This document shows positions 54,991-64,000 of a DNA stretch of 64,000 nt, one piece after another. Made by a program: the position numbers and the translations under genes. The notes under the pieces were generated by a model, which worked only from the letters and a program-made list of their open reading frames with translations, had not been told where the DNA came from and searched no databases. The DNA comes from Amylostereum areolatum (Eukaryota > Basidiomycota > Agaricomycetes > Russulales > Stereaceae), in the NCBI GenBank assembly GCA_012932865.1, contig SAXG01000030.1, positions 1 through 64,000 of the forward strand, read 5' to 3'. Positions within the stretch are counted from its first letter, which is position 1, and each line of letters starts with the position of its first letter.

Positions 54991-55829
54991 GTTGTATAGT
55001 AGCCATACTAGAATACGGAGATATGTAGATACTCAATATACACTTTTCCGAAATGCCACTGTCCCCCTTGTCCATCCCGCTACTGCTGCTCAAGCCAATG
55101 CACCACCGCCACGGGAGTCGGGATGGAATATTGTTCGAATGCATGTCATTGGACGTGTTCGAGGCGCCCACGCGGAGAGTGCTCCCTGTATCTTGGTGAG
55201 CTTTGCGTTGTATGGCTGAGTGAGGTGTCATACTCACCATGGTCCCTAGTTAATCCGACTGAATCTCATGCGCACCGCCCCTTCTGTCCTGCCATCCATG
55301 GGTCGATGTTGGACATGTTCACGGGGGGCCGCGCGCCCAAGATGGTTCCGCCTGCCACAGTCAGCCTGCAAGTCGTATGACTCTTGCGTACGCGGGGCGG
55401 GACGATGCAATTTTGAGAGGAAGGAGCTGCGATCGGACGTGGTGAGCTTCAAGTTACCTTTGAATGCGCGAAAGTAACAGACCTACCCTCTGTTCGCAAC
55501 TGAAGTCCCCTTGCGCCGGCGGGCCTTGCAATCATGCCAACGCTAGTAGCGATCCCGTGGCGGAAGCTACCAGTGTGGCTACTCGATGACGTCGACAGGC
55601 AGCGTGTTCCTCCGAGTCCCTCGAGATGAGTAAGGTAGGCGTCGCAGGTCGAAGTCTGTTGCAAGGAATGCGAGCGCTCGTTTGAGCCCCGATGCATGTG
55701 AGAGTTTGCACGGCGACGTTCAACAGGCGGTGGGGTGTCGTGGCTTGCTCCCTCCTTTCAGATATCTTGAGACAGGTCCATGGAAATGAGTGTATTCTTC
55801 GTCCAGCATGACTATCCCAATCCCCCAGG
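54991..55829. other. Region between TNP2-like gene and coiled-coil gene
   Basis: No gene is firmly supported. Minus-strand frames such as TCDAYLTHLEGLGGTRCLS near 55,600 could be additional 3' exons of the coiled-coil gene, because GTGAGT follows its last codons at about 55,833. I found no TIR for the TNP2-type element here. Confidence 0.3.
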
Positions 55830-56545
55830 CTACTCACCACCATGCTGCATTTCCTCTCTGCTGGAAATGTTCATGCACTCCTGTTCTGCCTTCCACTCCT
55901 GCTCAACTTTCTCCATCAAAAGCAACCATTTCTCGTGACCCAAGAACTGTGCGCATACATCCAAGGTACGTGATGCTCGCGTGAGCCCCTGTGATAGAGC
56001 TTGAATGCGATCCTCTAGCCGGTGCACCGTTTCCGAGTGCATGTCGACGTGTTCCACACGCTCGCGACGTTCTCGCCGGTCCTCCACCTCGTAAATGGCC
56101 AAACGGTTTGCCTTCTGCTGGAGCTCAAAGACCTTTTTGTTCCGGACGTGGTATCGATTGCGAAACCATTGCGCCTCGGCTCGCCACTGGTAGCAGCTCA
56201 AGCAACTAGAAGGCCCCTCAAGCGGAAGGTGCGCAGGCCGAACGGCATTCCCTGGGAGAACAGGATCAACAAGATCATAACTCAATGGAACAGTGCGTAC
56301 ATACCGTGAACTATGCGCTCCGAGGGAGCCCAAAACTCGCGCTCTTCTCTCTTTGGGTCTTTCGGTACTGACGCCAACACCTCTTCTTCGTCGTGTACAG
56401 TGTCCTTGTCGGATCCTTCCTGGGTTTCCGTGTCTCCTAATCCGAAGTATACGTATCCAGCGCGCCCTCTGTGCCAGATATTGGTGAGCGCATCCGAAAT
56501 TGGCAATGACTATAGTGTAAACTAACTTTCCGGCAATCCTGACAG
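55830..56545 (-). pseudogene. Coiled-coil gene, 3' part, cut by element B
   Basis: Exons read GRAGYVYFGLGDTETQEGSD, an acidic VHDEEEVLASVPKDP stretch, and REFWAPSERIVHG. After a 50-bp-class intron (GTATGT..CAG, about 56,247-56,308) come NAVRPAHLPLEGPSSCLSCY and a long coiled coil (FELQQKANRLAIYEVEDRRE, HVDMHSETVHRLEDRIQALS, KWLLLMEKVEQEWKAEQECM), ending HGGE at 55,830. A further intron (GTTAGT..CAG, about 56,473-56,523) links back to the codons RIAGK next to the border of element B. The same frame resumes beyond the element at 63,950 (EEATQTADEESEGGPV). The gene family is unknown; a CxxC and coiled coil suggest a nuclear or structural role, which is only a guess. Confidence 0.6.
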
Positions 56546-56965
56546 TGTCACGGATCGCTCCATTTCTCTCTTCGTTTGCAGACCTCGTACACGCGACGCG
56601 TCACGGCACATGACTTTCCCTTGCATCACATGCTTCAACGACATCATTGCCCGGACCTCCGAGCGGGGTTCCGCATCCTTATCTATGACATCATTGCTCC
56701 GGACCTTCGTCCTCTCCCCCATGACTCCTTTCTTATTGTTCCACCCGCTCGCACCACTATCGCATCACATCGCACCATCGTACCCACTTGTATATAAGGA
56801 CAGTGTTTCTCTTCCCTTTTCCCTAGACTGTCCATCTCGTCGTACGGTACTGTAGCGCACGTTGCACTACCCTAGGCCCCAGCACTCTCGAATTGATTTT
56901 CTTCTCGCTCCTCCCATCGTCGCGACTTAGGCGGTTCATCGGTCTCATAAACTGCGTTTCTGACA
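56546..56965 (+). repeat. 5' LTR of element B (420 bp)
   Basis: Contains a TATATAAGG promoter motif at about 56,792 and a GCGACTTAGGCGG segment near the end. A TGG-starting stretch (TGGACAGTCTACC) just after the LTR at 56,968 could be the primer-binding site; the tRNA is not identified. Confidence 0.95.
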
Positions 56966-57897
56966 CCTGGACAGTCTACCCTACGCCTACCTCGCACCCC
57001 TCTCCCCTATACCTCCCTCGCCGTCTCTACGGCGTTAAAAACCCCCACCCTGGAACCCACCGCCGAACCGATCTTTCTCACCTTCAATCTCCAAGCATTC
57101 AACCCCGATCGCAACGCCCTGTTCCCCTGGCCCCGAGCAAACGCGGCCACTGTCGATCGCATACGAGCTCTCGAACTCCTCTGTAGGGAACATACCTGGA
57201 AGGTCCACGGAGTCAATTGCCGCATATACGAGTGGCGCTGGAATCACGATCACGGTAGGCAGACAATCCTCTGCCTCTACGCTCGTGTCGTTGCGTGCTT
57301 TGACATAGATCGGAACCGGTTCGAATTCTCAATTCACTCCCCCACCTGGCACACCTGCTCCAACACCCATCTACCTCCATCGATCATCCGATACAACTTC
57401 CCTACCGTCTACAATTTCGCAATCCCCACACCGGAATCCACCCCGCCACCATTCCTCCGTCCCACTATCAAGGGCAAGACCCTCCGCCACCGTCACCTCG
57501 AACACAAGATCCGCCAGGCTGTAAAAGCCGGCTACTGTCACGGTTCGCCCTTTTGCTCCGCTTTTTCCTTGCTTTCTCGCGCTATCTGATCTCACACCTG
57601 TGGATCAATCCCCTTTGATGGCATCGCTGATGTGCCCCTTGGTCTGTGCACATCCCCTCCCTAGTATATATAGCTGGCCTGCATGTATCTAGTTCCTTAG
57701 TCTTTCCTCCTAGTCTTTACCGGCTTAGAGTGCAATGTACTGTTCTCCCTTTGTTCCCTGATTCCCCCTTCCTCTGAGCCACTGCCTGTGTCGCGACTTA
57801 GAAGGCTATTGGATGCATTCCTTAGTCGGTCGTTCTTGACAGCTACCTCACCCAGAAACTCCTCGGTCGTCGCCCCGTCGCGGCCGACTTCTTCTAG
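56966..57897 (+). pseudogene. Pre-gag ORF of element B, split by a solo LTR
   Basis: An open frame without obvious ATG reads AEPIFLTFNLQAFNPDRNAL, LELLCREHTWKVHGVNCRIY, QTILCLYARVVACFDIDRNR and TLRHRHLEHKIRQAVKAGY, where the family-C solo LTR enters. After it the same frame continues LTQKLLGRRPVAADFF to TAG at 57,895. Its position and some features (HxWKV, a Tyr-containing beta-like stretch, then Pro-rich end) recall the pre-gag ORF of element A. Translation may depend on fusion or frameshifting with gag, whose frame overlaps the end. Confidence 0.5.
57536..57841 (+). repeat. Solo LTR of family C inside element B (306 bp)
   Basis: TGTCACGGTTCGCC..CGTTCTTGACA, with a TATATATAGC motif at about 57,664. 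It is flanked by the perfect duplication GCTAC (57,531-57,535 and 57,842-57,846). It is the same length as the copy at 39,383-39,688 in the KDZ element. Confidence 0.95.
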
Positions 57898-59506
57898 AAT
57901 CATCGCTTCCCAAACCTTCAACCGTCCCCCCACCCCCGCGTTCCCCCCGGGTATCTTCCGCGACTATTGTCCGTACGAGTACTCCGTCCTCACCTCCCTA
58001 GACACCAAGAGACCGGTACATTGGGCCCACAACCCTCCCGAAGAAAGCAGACAAGACTGGTACTTTCAAGGAGGCAACTATCTCACAGACGAAGACCTTG
58101 ATCTTGCAACCGACGTCCTTACTGCCTTCCTTGACCCACCCGCATCCTCTTCCCCACCGCCCCGCCGATCCACTGTCCTCTTCCCCCCCAGGGGATTCAA
58201 GTTCGACAGTGTCACTAGGAAGTGGTACGCGTATCGACGGAACCGGCAAGGAACACCAGGGCGCACAGTAGTTGAGTGGAAACCCTCTAGTACAAATCCT
58301 GTTCAGGATCTCTGGTTTTGGAGACACAACCAGGAACTCATCACACCCCTCGAATTCCAAGTGGCGCGTGAAGTCCAAATCGAACTTGACGAAGCTGAAG
58401 AACATCGCAAGGAACTCCGACGCCAACAAGAAGCAGCCTTCACCCGATCCCTCGACATCGCCCTCCCCGCTGACAAAATGCCCAACGAAGAAACCAAACC
58501 CTCGACCGCCTCCAAGCGTGAGCTCGGCCCCAAGCCGAAGCCCTTCAAGGGCGACAGACGCGACACCCTCCGATTCACCCTCGAGCTCCGCATGTTCCTT
58601 CGTGTTAACAAAGATGTTTACACTACAGATGATGCCAAGATGATGCTCCTCCTCAGCCTGATGGAGGGAGACACGGCGAACTCCTGGGCCACGCACCGTC
58701 GCATGGAGCTCTTTGCTGACGAGGACAAGAAGGAAGAAGCCGAGGACTCCGGCGAAACACCCCCAAAGCTCCACTACAGCACCTACAAGGAGCTTTCGGA
58801 CAGGTTTGGTCGGGACTTCGTACCCATCGAACCAAAAATGGAGGCCCAGCGTAAGATCAACGAGCTCACGATGACTACTTGGGATGTCACTGACTTCATC
58901 ACCGAGTTTGAACTGCTGGCAACTATGACGGAGTATGACGAGGAAGCGCTGATCCACTTCTTCAAGAAAGGACTGCAGCGAGAACTCGGCAAACAGGTGG
59001 CCCGGTCGTACCCATTCCCCACCAACCTCGCGGAGTGGAAGGAGTGCGCCCGCCGCATCAACCACCAATGGCTCGAGGAGAACCCGGAGAGGAAGAGCAG
59101 TCAGTCCAAGGGGGCTGTCGTGCTCACCTCGAACAGTTCGGCCAACGACTCCTCGTCGCGCCGAGTCGGCGCCTTCACCAACACCTCGACCCGCCCTGCA
59201 AAGCTGACAGACGACGAGCATGCAAAGATGATGCGTGAGGGCAGGTGCTTCATGTGTCGACAGGCCGGCCACGTCTCCCGCGACTGCCCCAACCGCGACT
59301 CGAGCGCGCGACGGGTGGGTGCAGTGGAGACTGGATCTAAGACCCCTCCCCCACTGACGAGCACGGCTCCACCCACTGCGAAAGCCGCTCCTGACCCGTC
59401 CAAAACTATTGCGGCGATCACTCGCCAGCTGAAGGATCTGGACGTGGAAGGTAAGGAACAGGCAGTGGCACTGTTGAAGGATATCCTGGAGTCGCAGGAT
59501 TTTTGA
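57847..59506 (+). CDS. Gag of element B
   Basis: The frame is open from the solo LTR to TGA at 59504-59506. It has an N-terminal segment FRDYCPYEYSVLTSLDTKRP with PRGFKFDSVTRKWYAYRRNR, a charged linker, the capsid-like domain PKPFKGDRRDTLRFTLELRM through TWDVTDFITEFELLATMTEY and HFFKKGLQRELGKQV, and a CCHC zinc knuckle (CFMCRQAGHVSRDC) near the end. Its original start is uncertain; MPNEETKPSTASK at about 58,480 is one possible ATG, and an upstream start or fusion with the pre-gag ORF is another. It forms the particle shell. The stop lies in GGATTTTTGAAACG and overlaps pol in the -1 frame. Confidence 0.85.
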
Positions 59507-62500
59507 AACGCCCCCCAGTCGTGTCGTCTGGCGGAGGCAAAGGACTTGTATCATCGGCATCTTACAATCGCTTTTCTGTATTATCATCTATGACCTCATG
59601 TGAGCAATCGTATCCATCGTGTGTGCACCTCTCTACTGTCACGAAGAACAGGCAAACACCCTCGATAACGCTCAGAGTCAAGATGATTGGACGAGCGACA
59701 GGCCGACAAATCGACGCAGATGCACTGCTTGACAGCGGTGCAGAAGGAATCATCATCAATCGAAGCTTTGCTGAACACAAGAAGCTGACCACAAGAAAAC
59801 TAGAAAACCCGTTCCCCGTACGTAACATGGATGGCACCGAGAACATCATGGGCTGGGTACGTGACACGACGACCCAGCGAATCTGGATATACTCGCAAGA
59901 CTCAAAGGCATACCATGAGGAAGAAGCTGAGTTCTTCATCACCAACATCGGTGATCACGATATGATCCTTGGAACAGACTGGCTCGATGAGCATAACCCC
60001 ACCATAGACTGGCAGCAAGATCGCGTTGACATGCTCCGCTGCCCTCCCTCCTGCACCCTCTCCGAACCGACCGTGACAAACCTTGCAATAAAGCCGCGAA
60101 CACCATCGTCGACCCGATCACAGCGAAAGGTTCGAGCTGATGCGGCCCCTAAGGTACCTCTAGTCCCGGACGACCCCTTCCCAGAACCAGTGTATGTCTC
60201 CTGGGCCCCTATCCCTACGTATGTCATCCCCGCGCGCAGGGTCAAAGGTGTTCGTATCCGCACATTCCATCTCTCACCTCTACCTGCCCGCCTTTTCACT
60301 GAAGATGACGACGAACGACCCAGGGTCTTCCGAGACTGGGAGACCAATGGCCTGCGTCGTGCTGGGATTCTTCCTGAAGTCGATGGCCCTAACCCGGAGG
60401 CAGTACCAATCCGCGCGGGCTTCACCAAGGCGCAAGAGCTTGCAGAGCACTCAAAGGAAAATGCACGTCCGCAAACCTTTGAAGACTTGGTTCCCCCTCC
60501 ATACCGCGACTTTGCACCCGTATTCGACAAGAAAACCTCTGAACGACTACCCGACCGACGACCATGGGATCATGCCATCGACATGAAGGACGGCTTCGAA
60601 CCCAAGCCGTGCAAGATCTATCCGCTCTCCCCCTCCGAGCAGATCGAGCTCGATACCTTCCTCGATGACCACCTGAAGAAGGGCTACATTCGCCCATCAA
60701 AGTCGCCGCAGGCAAGTCCGTTCTTTTTCGTCAAAAAGAAGGATGGGAAGCTGCGGCCTGTACAGGACTATCGAGAGCTGAACAAGGGTACCATCAAGAA
60801 CGAGTATCCCTTGCCGCTGATCTCAGAAATTGTCGACCGCCTCAAAGGTGCAAAGATCTTCTCCAAGATGGACGTCCGCTGGGGGTACAACAACGTCCGC
60901 ATCAAGGAAGGCGACGAGTGGAAGGCTGCGTTCAAGATGAATCGTGGCCTCTTTGAACCTACGGTGATGTTCTTCGGTCTTATGAACTCCCCCGCGACGT
61001 TCCAGGCAATGATGAACGAACTTTTCAAGGACCTTATCGACTCGGGAAAAGTCATCATCTACATGGACGACATCCTCGTATTCACTCGAACTATGGAGGA
61101 ACATCGTGCCATAGTGCGACAGGTTCTCCAACGCCTACAAGACAATGACCTGTTCCTTAAGCCAGAGAAATGTGTCTTCGAGCAGGACTCCGTTGAATAC
61201 CTCGGACTCATTATCTCGCACGACAAGATCGCCATGGACCCCGTCAAGGTAGCTGGTATCCAGGACTGGCCGACGCCCCGGACGGTCAAGGATGTACAAT
61301 CCTTCCTCGGATTTGGTAATTTCTACCGACGCTTCATCAAGGATTTCTCCAAGATCGCACGACCTCTGTTCGACCTGACAAAGAAGGACTGCACATGGAA
61401 TTGGTCGATGGAATGCCAGACGGCGTTTAACGCACTTGAAGCTGCGTTCACCTCCTCCCCTGTCTTAGTTATGCCTGATCCAAGGAAACCCTACCTCGTC
61501 GAAGTCGATGCCTCGGACTTTGCTACTGGAGGTATACTCTCGCAGAAAGGCGACGACGGTCACTGGCATCCAGTGGCGTATCTGTCCAAGGCCCTATCGG
61601 AACCGGAACACAACTACGACATCTACGACAAGGAGCTACTCGCGATCATCCGTGCGCTCGAAGCCTGGCGCCACTACCTCGAAGGCGCCCCTGACGCCGT
61701 CGAAATCTGGACAGACCACAAGAACCTGGAGCACTTCAAGACGGCACAGAAGCTGAGCCGCCGACAGGCACATTGGGCTCTATTCCTCGCTCGATTTGAC
61801 TTCGCGCTCGTTCACAAACCAGGAGTATCCCATCGCCCAGACCCAATGTCCCGACGACCTGATCACAAGCAGGGCGTTGATAACGACAACAAGGAGCGTA
61901 TCTTGCTCGACCCCAAGTACTTCCAGATACGTGCAACAAGGCCAGGAGCAGTAACCTCCCTCGGCGATGTCGAACTCCGACGACGTATCCGCGACTGCAA
62001 GACCAAGGACATTGAGGTCGTTCAAGCTCTGGATGCCATCTTACGGAACGGACCACGTACACTCGTCAAGAACCTTCAAGAGTGGAACTACAAAGAAGGC
62101 CTGGTCCTGTTTAGAGGAAAGGTATATGTCCCTGCAGACGACGAGTTGCGACGCGACATTGTCAAAATGTACCATGAATCGCCCCTGGCTGGACACCCTG
62201 GTCGCTTCAAGACTTACGAACTTGTGAGTCGTGAATATTGGTGGCCTGGCATGTCTGTCTTCGTCCGCGACTTCGTAGCAGGATGCGCAACCTGCCAGTC
62301 GACAAAGACACAGAGCAGCTGACCCCACGTTGACATGATCCCGAACGAAGTACCCGACCGACCATTTGGCGTCATCTCTACCGACTTCATTGCCGAGCTC
62401 CCTGACTGCGAAGGCTATAATGCCGTCAATGTCGTGGTCGATCGCCTCACCAAGATGGTGGTTACCACCCCATGTACAACGAAGATCACCAGCAATGGCA

Positions 62501-63597
62501 CGGCCGACATTCTCTTCGATAAGGTATACCGACATTACGGCTTGGCGGACAAGATCATCTCGGATCGTGGACCCCAATTTGCTGGGCAGGTAATGCGTAC
62601 ACTCAACGAGAAGCTTGGGATCAAGTCTGCCCTTAGCACAGCGTATCACCCACAGACAGATGGCCAGACCGAACGCGAAAACCAGAACCTTGAGCAGTTC
62701 CTGCGAGTATTCTGCAACTACCGTCAAGATGACTGGGTGAAGTGGCTGCCCTTCTTCGAGTTTTCTCACAACTCCCGCACCCATGCAGCTACTGGAAAGG
62801 CCCCCTTTGAAGTTCTCTACGGCTTCCTCCCCAAGATGTACCCATCCGTAAATCCGTCCTCAAAGGTCCCTGCAGTTGAAGAACGCCTCCGTCAACTGGA
62901 AGAAGTCCGACAGGAGATTAAGGCCAGCCTTGCCCTCGCATCCGACTTAATGAAGTACTACAACGGTGACACGATCAGCAAATCGACACTGTTCAACGTC
63001 GGAGACAAGGTCTGGCTCGAAGGCAAAAACCTGAAGACGACGAGGCCGAAAGCTAAGCTTGCTGCCAAACGATTTGGACCCTTCGAGATTGTTGACGTCA
63101 TTAGCCCAGTGAACTACCGCCTGAAGCTGCCAAAGACGTGGAGAATCCACCCAGTCTTCCATGCTTCGCTGCTCACCGTGTACAAGGAGACAACGGCACA
63201 TGGTCCAAACTATGAACAACCGCCGCCTGACCTCGTTGATGACGAGGAAGAATATGATGTTGAAGACATCATCGACTCGAAGCCGACCCATAACAAGAAA
63301 GGCATACAATACCTCGTCAAGTGGGCAGGCTATCCTGACTCCGAGAATACCTGGCTCCCTCGCTCCTCGCTCTCAAAAGTCACCGACATGATCGACACCT
63401 TCCACAAACACCATCCAAATGCGCCCCGCCCTGTGCGTTCCCTCGGCATCTCCTTTGACGATTTCCTCGCATCTACCCTTGCAGATGACATTGCGCTCCA
63501 GGCGAAAGTGTGTCTTAAAGGGGGGGTAATGTCACGGATCGCTCCATTTCTCTCTTTGTTTGCAGACCTTGTACACGCGACGCGTCACGGCACATGA
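59503..63597 (+). pseudogene. Pol of element B with one in-frame TGA
   Basis: From the gag overlap the frame gives a retropepsin-like protease (DADALLDSGAEGIIINRSFA), reverse transcriptase (KKKDGKLRPVQDYRELNKGT, MFFGLMNSPATFQAMMNELF, VIIYMDDILVFTRTMEEHRA), RNase H (VEVDASDFATGGILSQKGDD, YDIYDKELLAIIRALEAWRH) and the integrase zinc finger (HESPLAGHPGRF..CATCQSTKTQSS). A TGA at 62320-62322 follows. The same frame resumes with the integrase core (GVISTDFIAELP, ISDRGPQFAGQ, PQTDGQTERENQNLEQFLRV), a GPF-type segment and a chromodomain (IIDSKPTHNKKGIQYLVKWA). It then runs 67 bp into the LTR. The TGA is probably a C-to-T change of an Arg codon; otherwise the polyprotein is complete. Confidence 0.9.
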
Positions 63598-63949
63598 CTT
63601 TCCCTTGCATCACATGCTTCAACGACGTCATTGCCCGGACCTCCGAGCGGGGTTCCGCATCCTTATCTATGACATCATTGCTCCGGACCTTCGTCCTCTC
63701 CCCCATGACTCCTTTCTTATTGTTCCCCCCGCTCGCACCACTATCGCATCACATCGCACCATCGTACCCACTTGTATATAAGGACAGTGTTTCTCTTCCC
63801 TTTTCCCTAGACTGTCCATCTCGTCGTACGGTACTGTAGCACACGTTGCACTACCCTAGGCCCCGGCACTCTCGAATTGATTTTCTTCTCGCTCCTCCCA
63901 TCGTCGCGACTTAGGCGGTTCATCGGTCTCATAAACTGCGTTTCTGACA
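63530..63949 (+). repeat. 3' LTR of element B (420 bp)
   Basis: Same ends as the 5' LTR, preceded by the polypurine tract at 63,517-63,529. Differences from the 5' copy are mostly C/T or G/A at CpG sites. The downstream GACAG at 63,950-63,954 is the target duplication. Confidence 0.95.
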
Positions 63950-64000
63950 GACAGGACCGCCCTCGCTCTCTTCGTCGGCGGTTTGTGTTGCTTCTTCTGC
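63950..64000 (-). pseudogene. Coiled-coil gene, 5' side of the element B insertion
   Basis: On the minus strand this reads AEEATQTADEESEGGPV in the frame that, with the element and one GACAG copy removed, continues into RIAGK and GRAGYVYFGLG at 56,5xx. It is therefore the upstream part of the exon disrupted by element B. The gene continues beyond the window end. Confidence 0.5.

Larger units (their letters stand above)
56546..63949 (+). mobile_element. Ty3/gypsy chromodomain retrotransposon B, near-intact
   Basis: Two 420-bp LTRs (56,546-56,965 and 63,530-63,949; TGTCACGG..TTTCTGACA) are flanked by the perfect target duplication GACAG (56,541-56,545 and 63,950-63,954). Inside are a pre-gag ORF, gag with a zinc knuckle, and pol in the order protease, reverse transcriptase, RNase H, integrase, chromodomain. 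A polypurine tract AAAGGGGGGGTAA abuts the 3' LTR. The LTRs differ at about six positions by my eye count, mostly transitions, so insertion is fairly recent. It carries a family-C solo LTR (57,536-57,841) in the pre-gag ORF and one in-frame TGA in pol at 62,320. Confidence 0.95.

Noticed and set aside
57998..59587. 529-codon minus-strand ORF
   Set aside because: Antisense to the gag gene of element B, which has a zinc knuckle and capsid-like domain on the plus strand.

Overview
This window is genomic DNA of a filamentous basidiomycete, most likely an Agaricomycete and probably a polypore (inference). Coding exons are cut by many 50-80 bp GT..AG introns. The gene families fit such fungi: F-box proteins, DUF3328/UstYa-like proteins, But2-type proteins, KDZ and TNP2-type transposases and chromodomain Ty3/gypsy elements. 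No rRNA, tRNA or CRISPR was recognised. Exon structures were assembled by eye from reading frames and splice consensus.

Left part (1-22,788), mainly host genes: a truncated Pro/Ser-rich gene, a small secreted protein, a family-18 glycosyltransferase (minus, 3,751-6,913), a GH31 alpha-xylosidase-like enzyme (minus, 7,731-10,826), a coiled-coil protein (plus, 11,806-13,067), an F-box protein (plus, 13,603), two tiny secreted paralogues (minus, 15,739 and 16,327), a UstYa-like oxidase-family protein (plus, 17,384), a GNAT acetyltransferase (minus, 18,244-19,194) and a broken UstYa-like gene (minus, about 21,100-21,694). The peptides next to UstYa-like genes are a possible small peptide-natural-product locus.

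Middle (22,789-33,086): a decayed chromodomain gypsy retrotransposon (A, minus strand). A solo LTR of family B splits its pol gene, and a 1.35-kb inverted-repeat insertion with a GC-rich minisatellite splits it again. It abuts a 5'-truncated DDE transposase gene. Its pre-gag ORF ends in two SUMO-interaction-like VIDLT motifs. A But2-type membrane protein gene follows at 33,594-34,607.

Centre right (37,770-47,199): a 9.43-kb KDZ DNA transposon with 294-bp terminal inverted repeats and a 7-bp target duplication (CGTGAGC). It carries a multi-exon transposase and two passenger genes of unknown function, one ending in a UBA-like motif. Solo LTRs of families C and A sit inside it, each with a perfect 5-bp duplication.

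Right part: a tandem pair of beta-trefoil (ricin-B-like) lectin-type genes (47,861 and 49,304), a TNP2/Plavaka-like transposase gene (about 51,570-54,990), and a coiled-coil gene (minus) whose coding exon is interrupted by a nearly intact gypsy element B (56,546-63,949, target duplication GACAG). Element B contains a further solo LTR of family C. The nested insertions give a relative insertion order, and about half of the window is mobile DNA.
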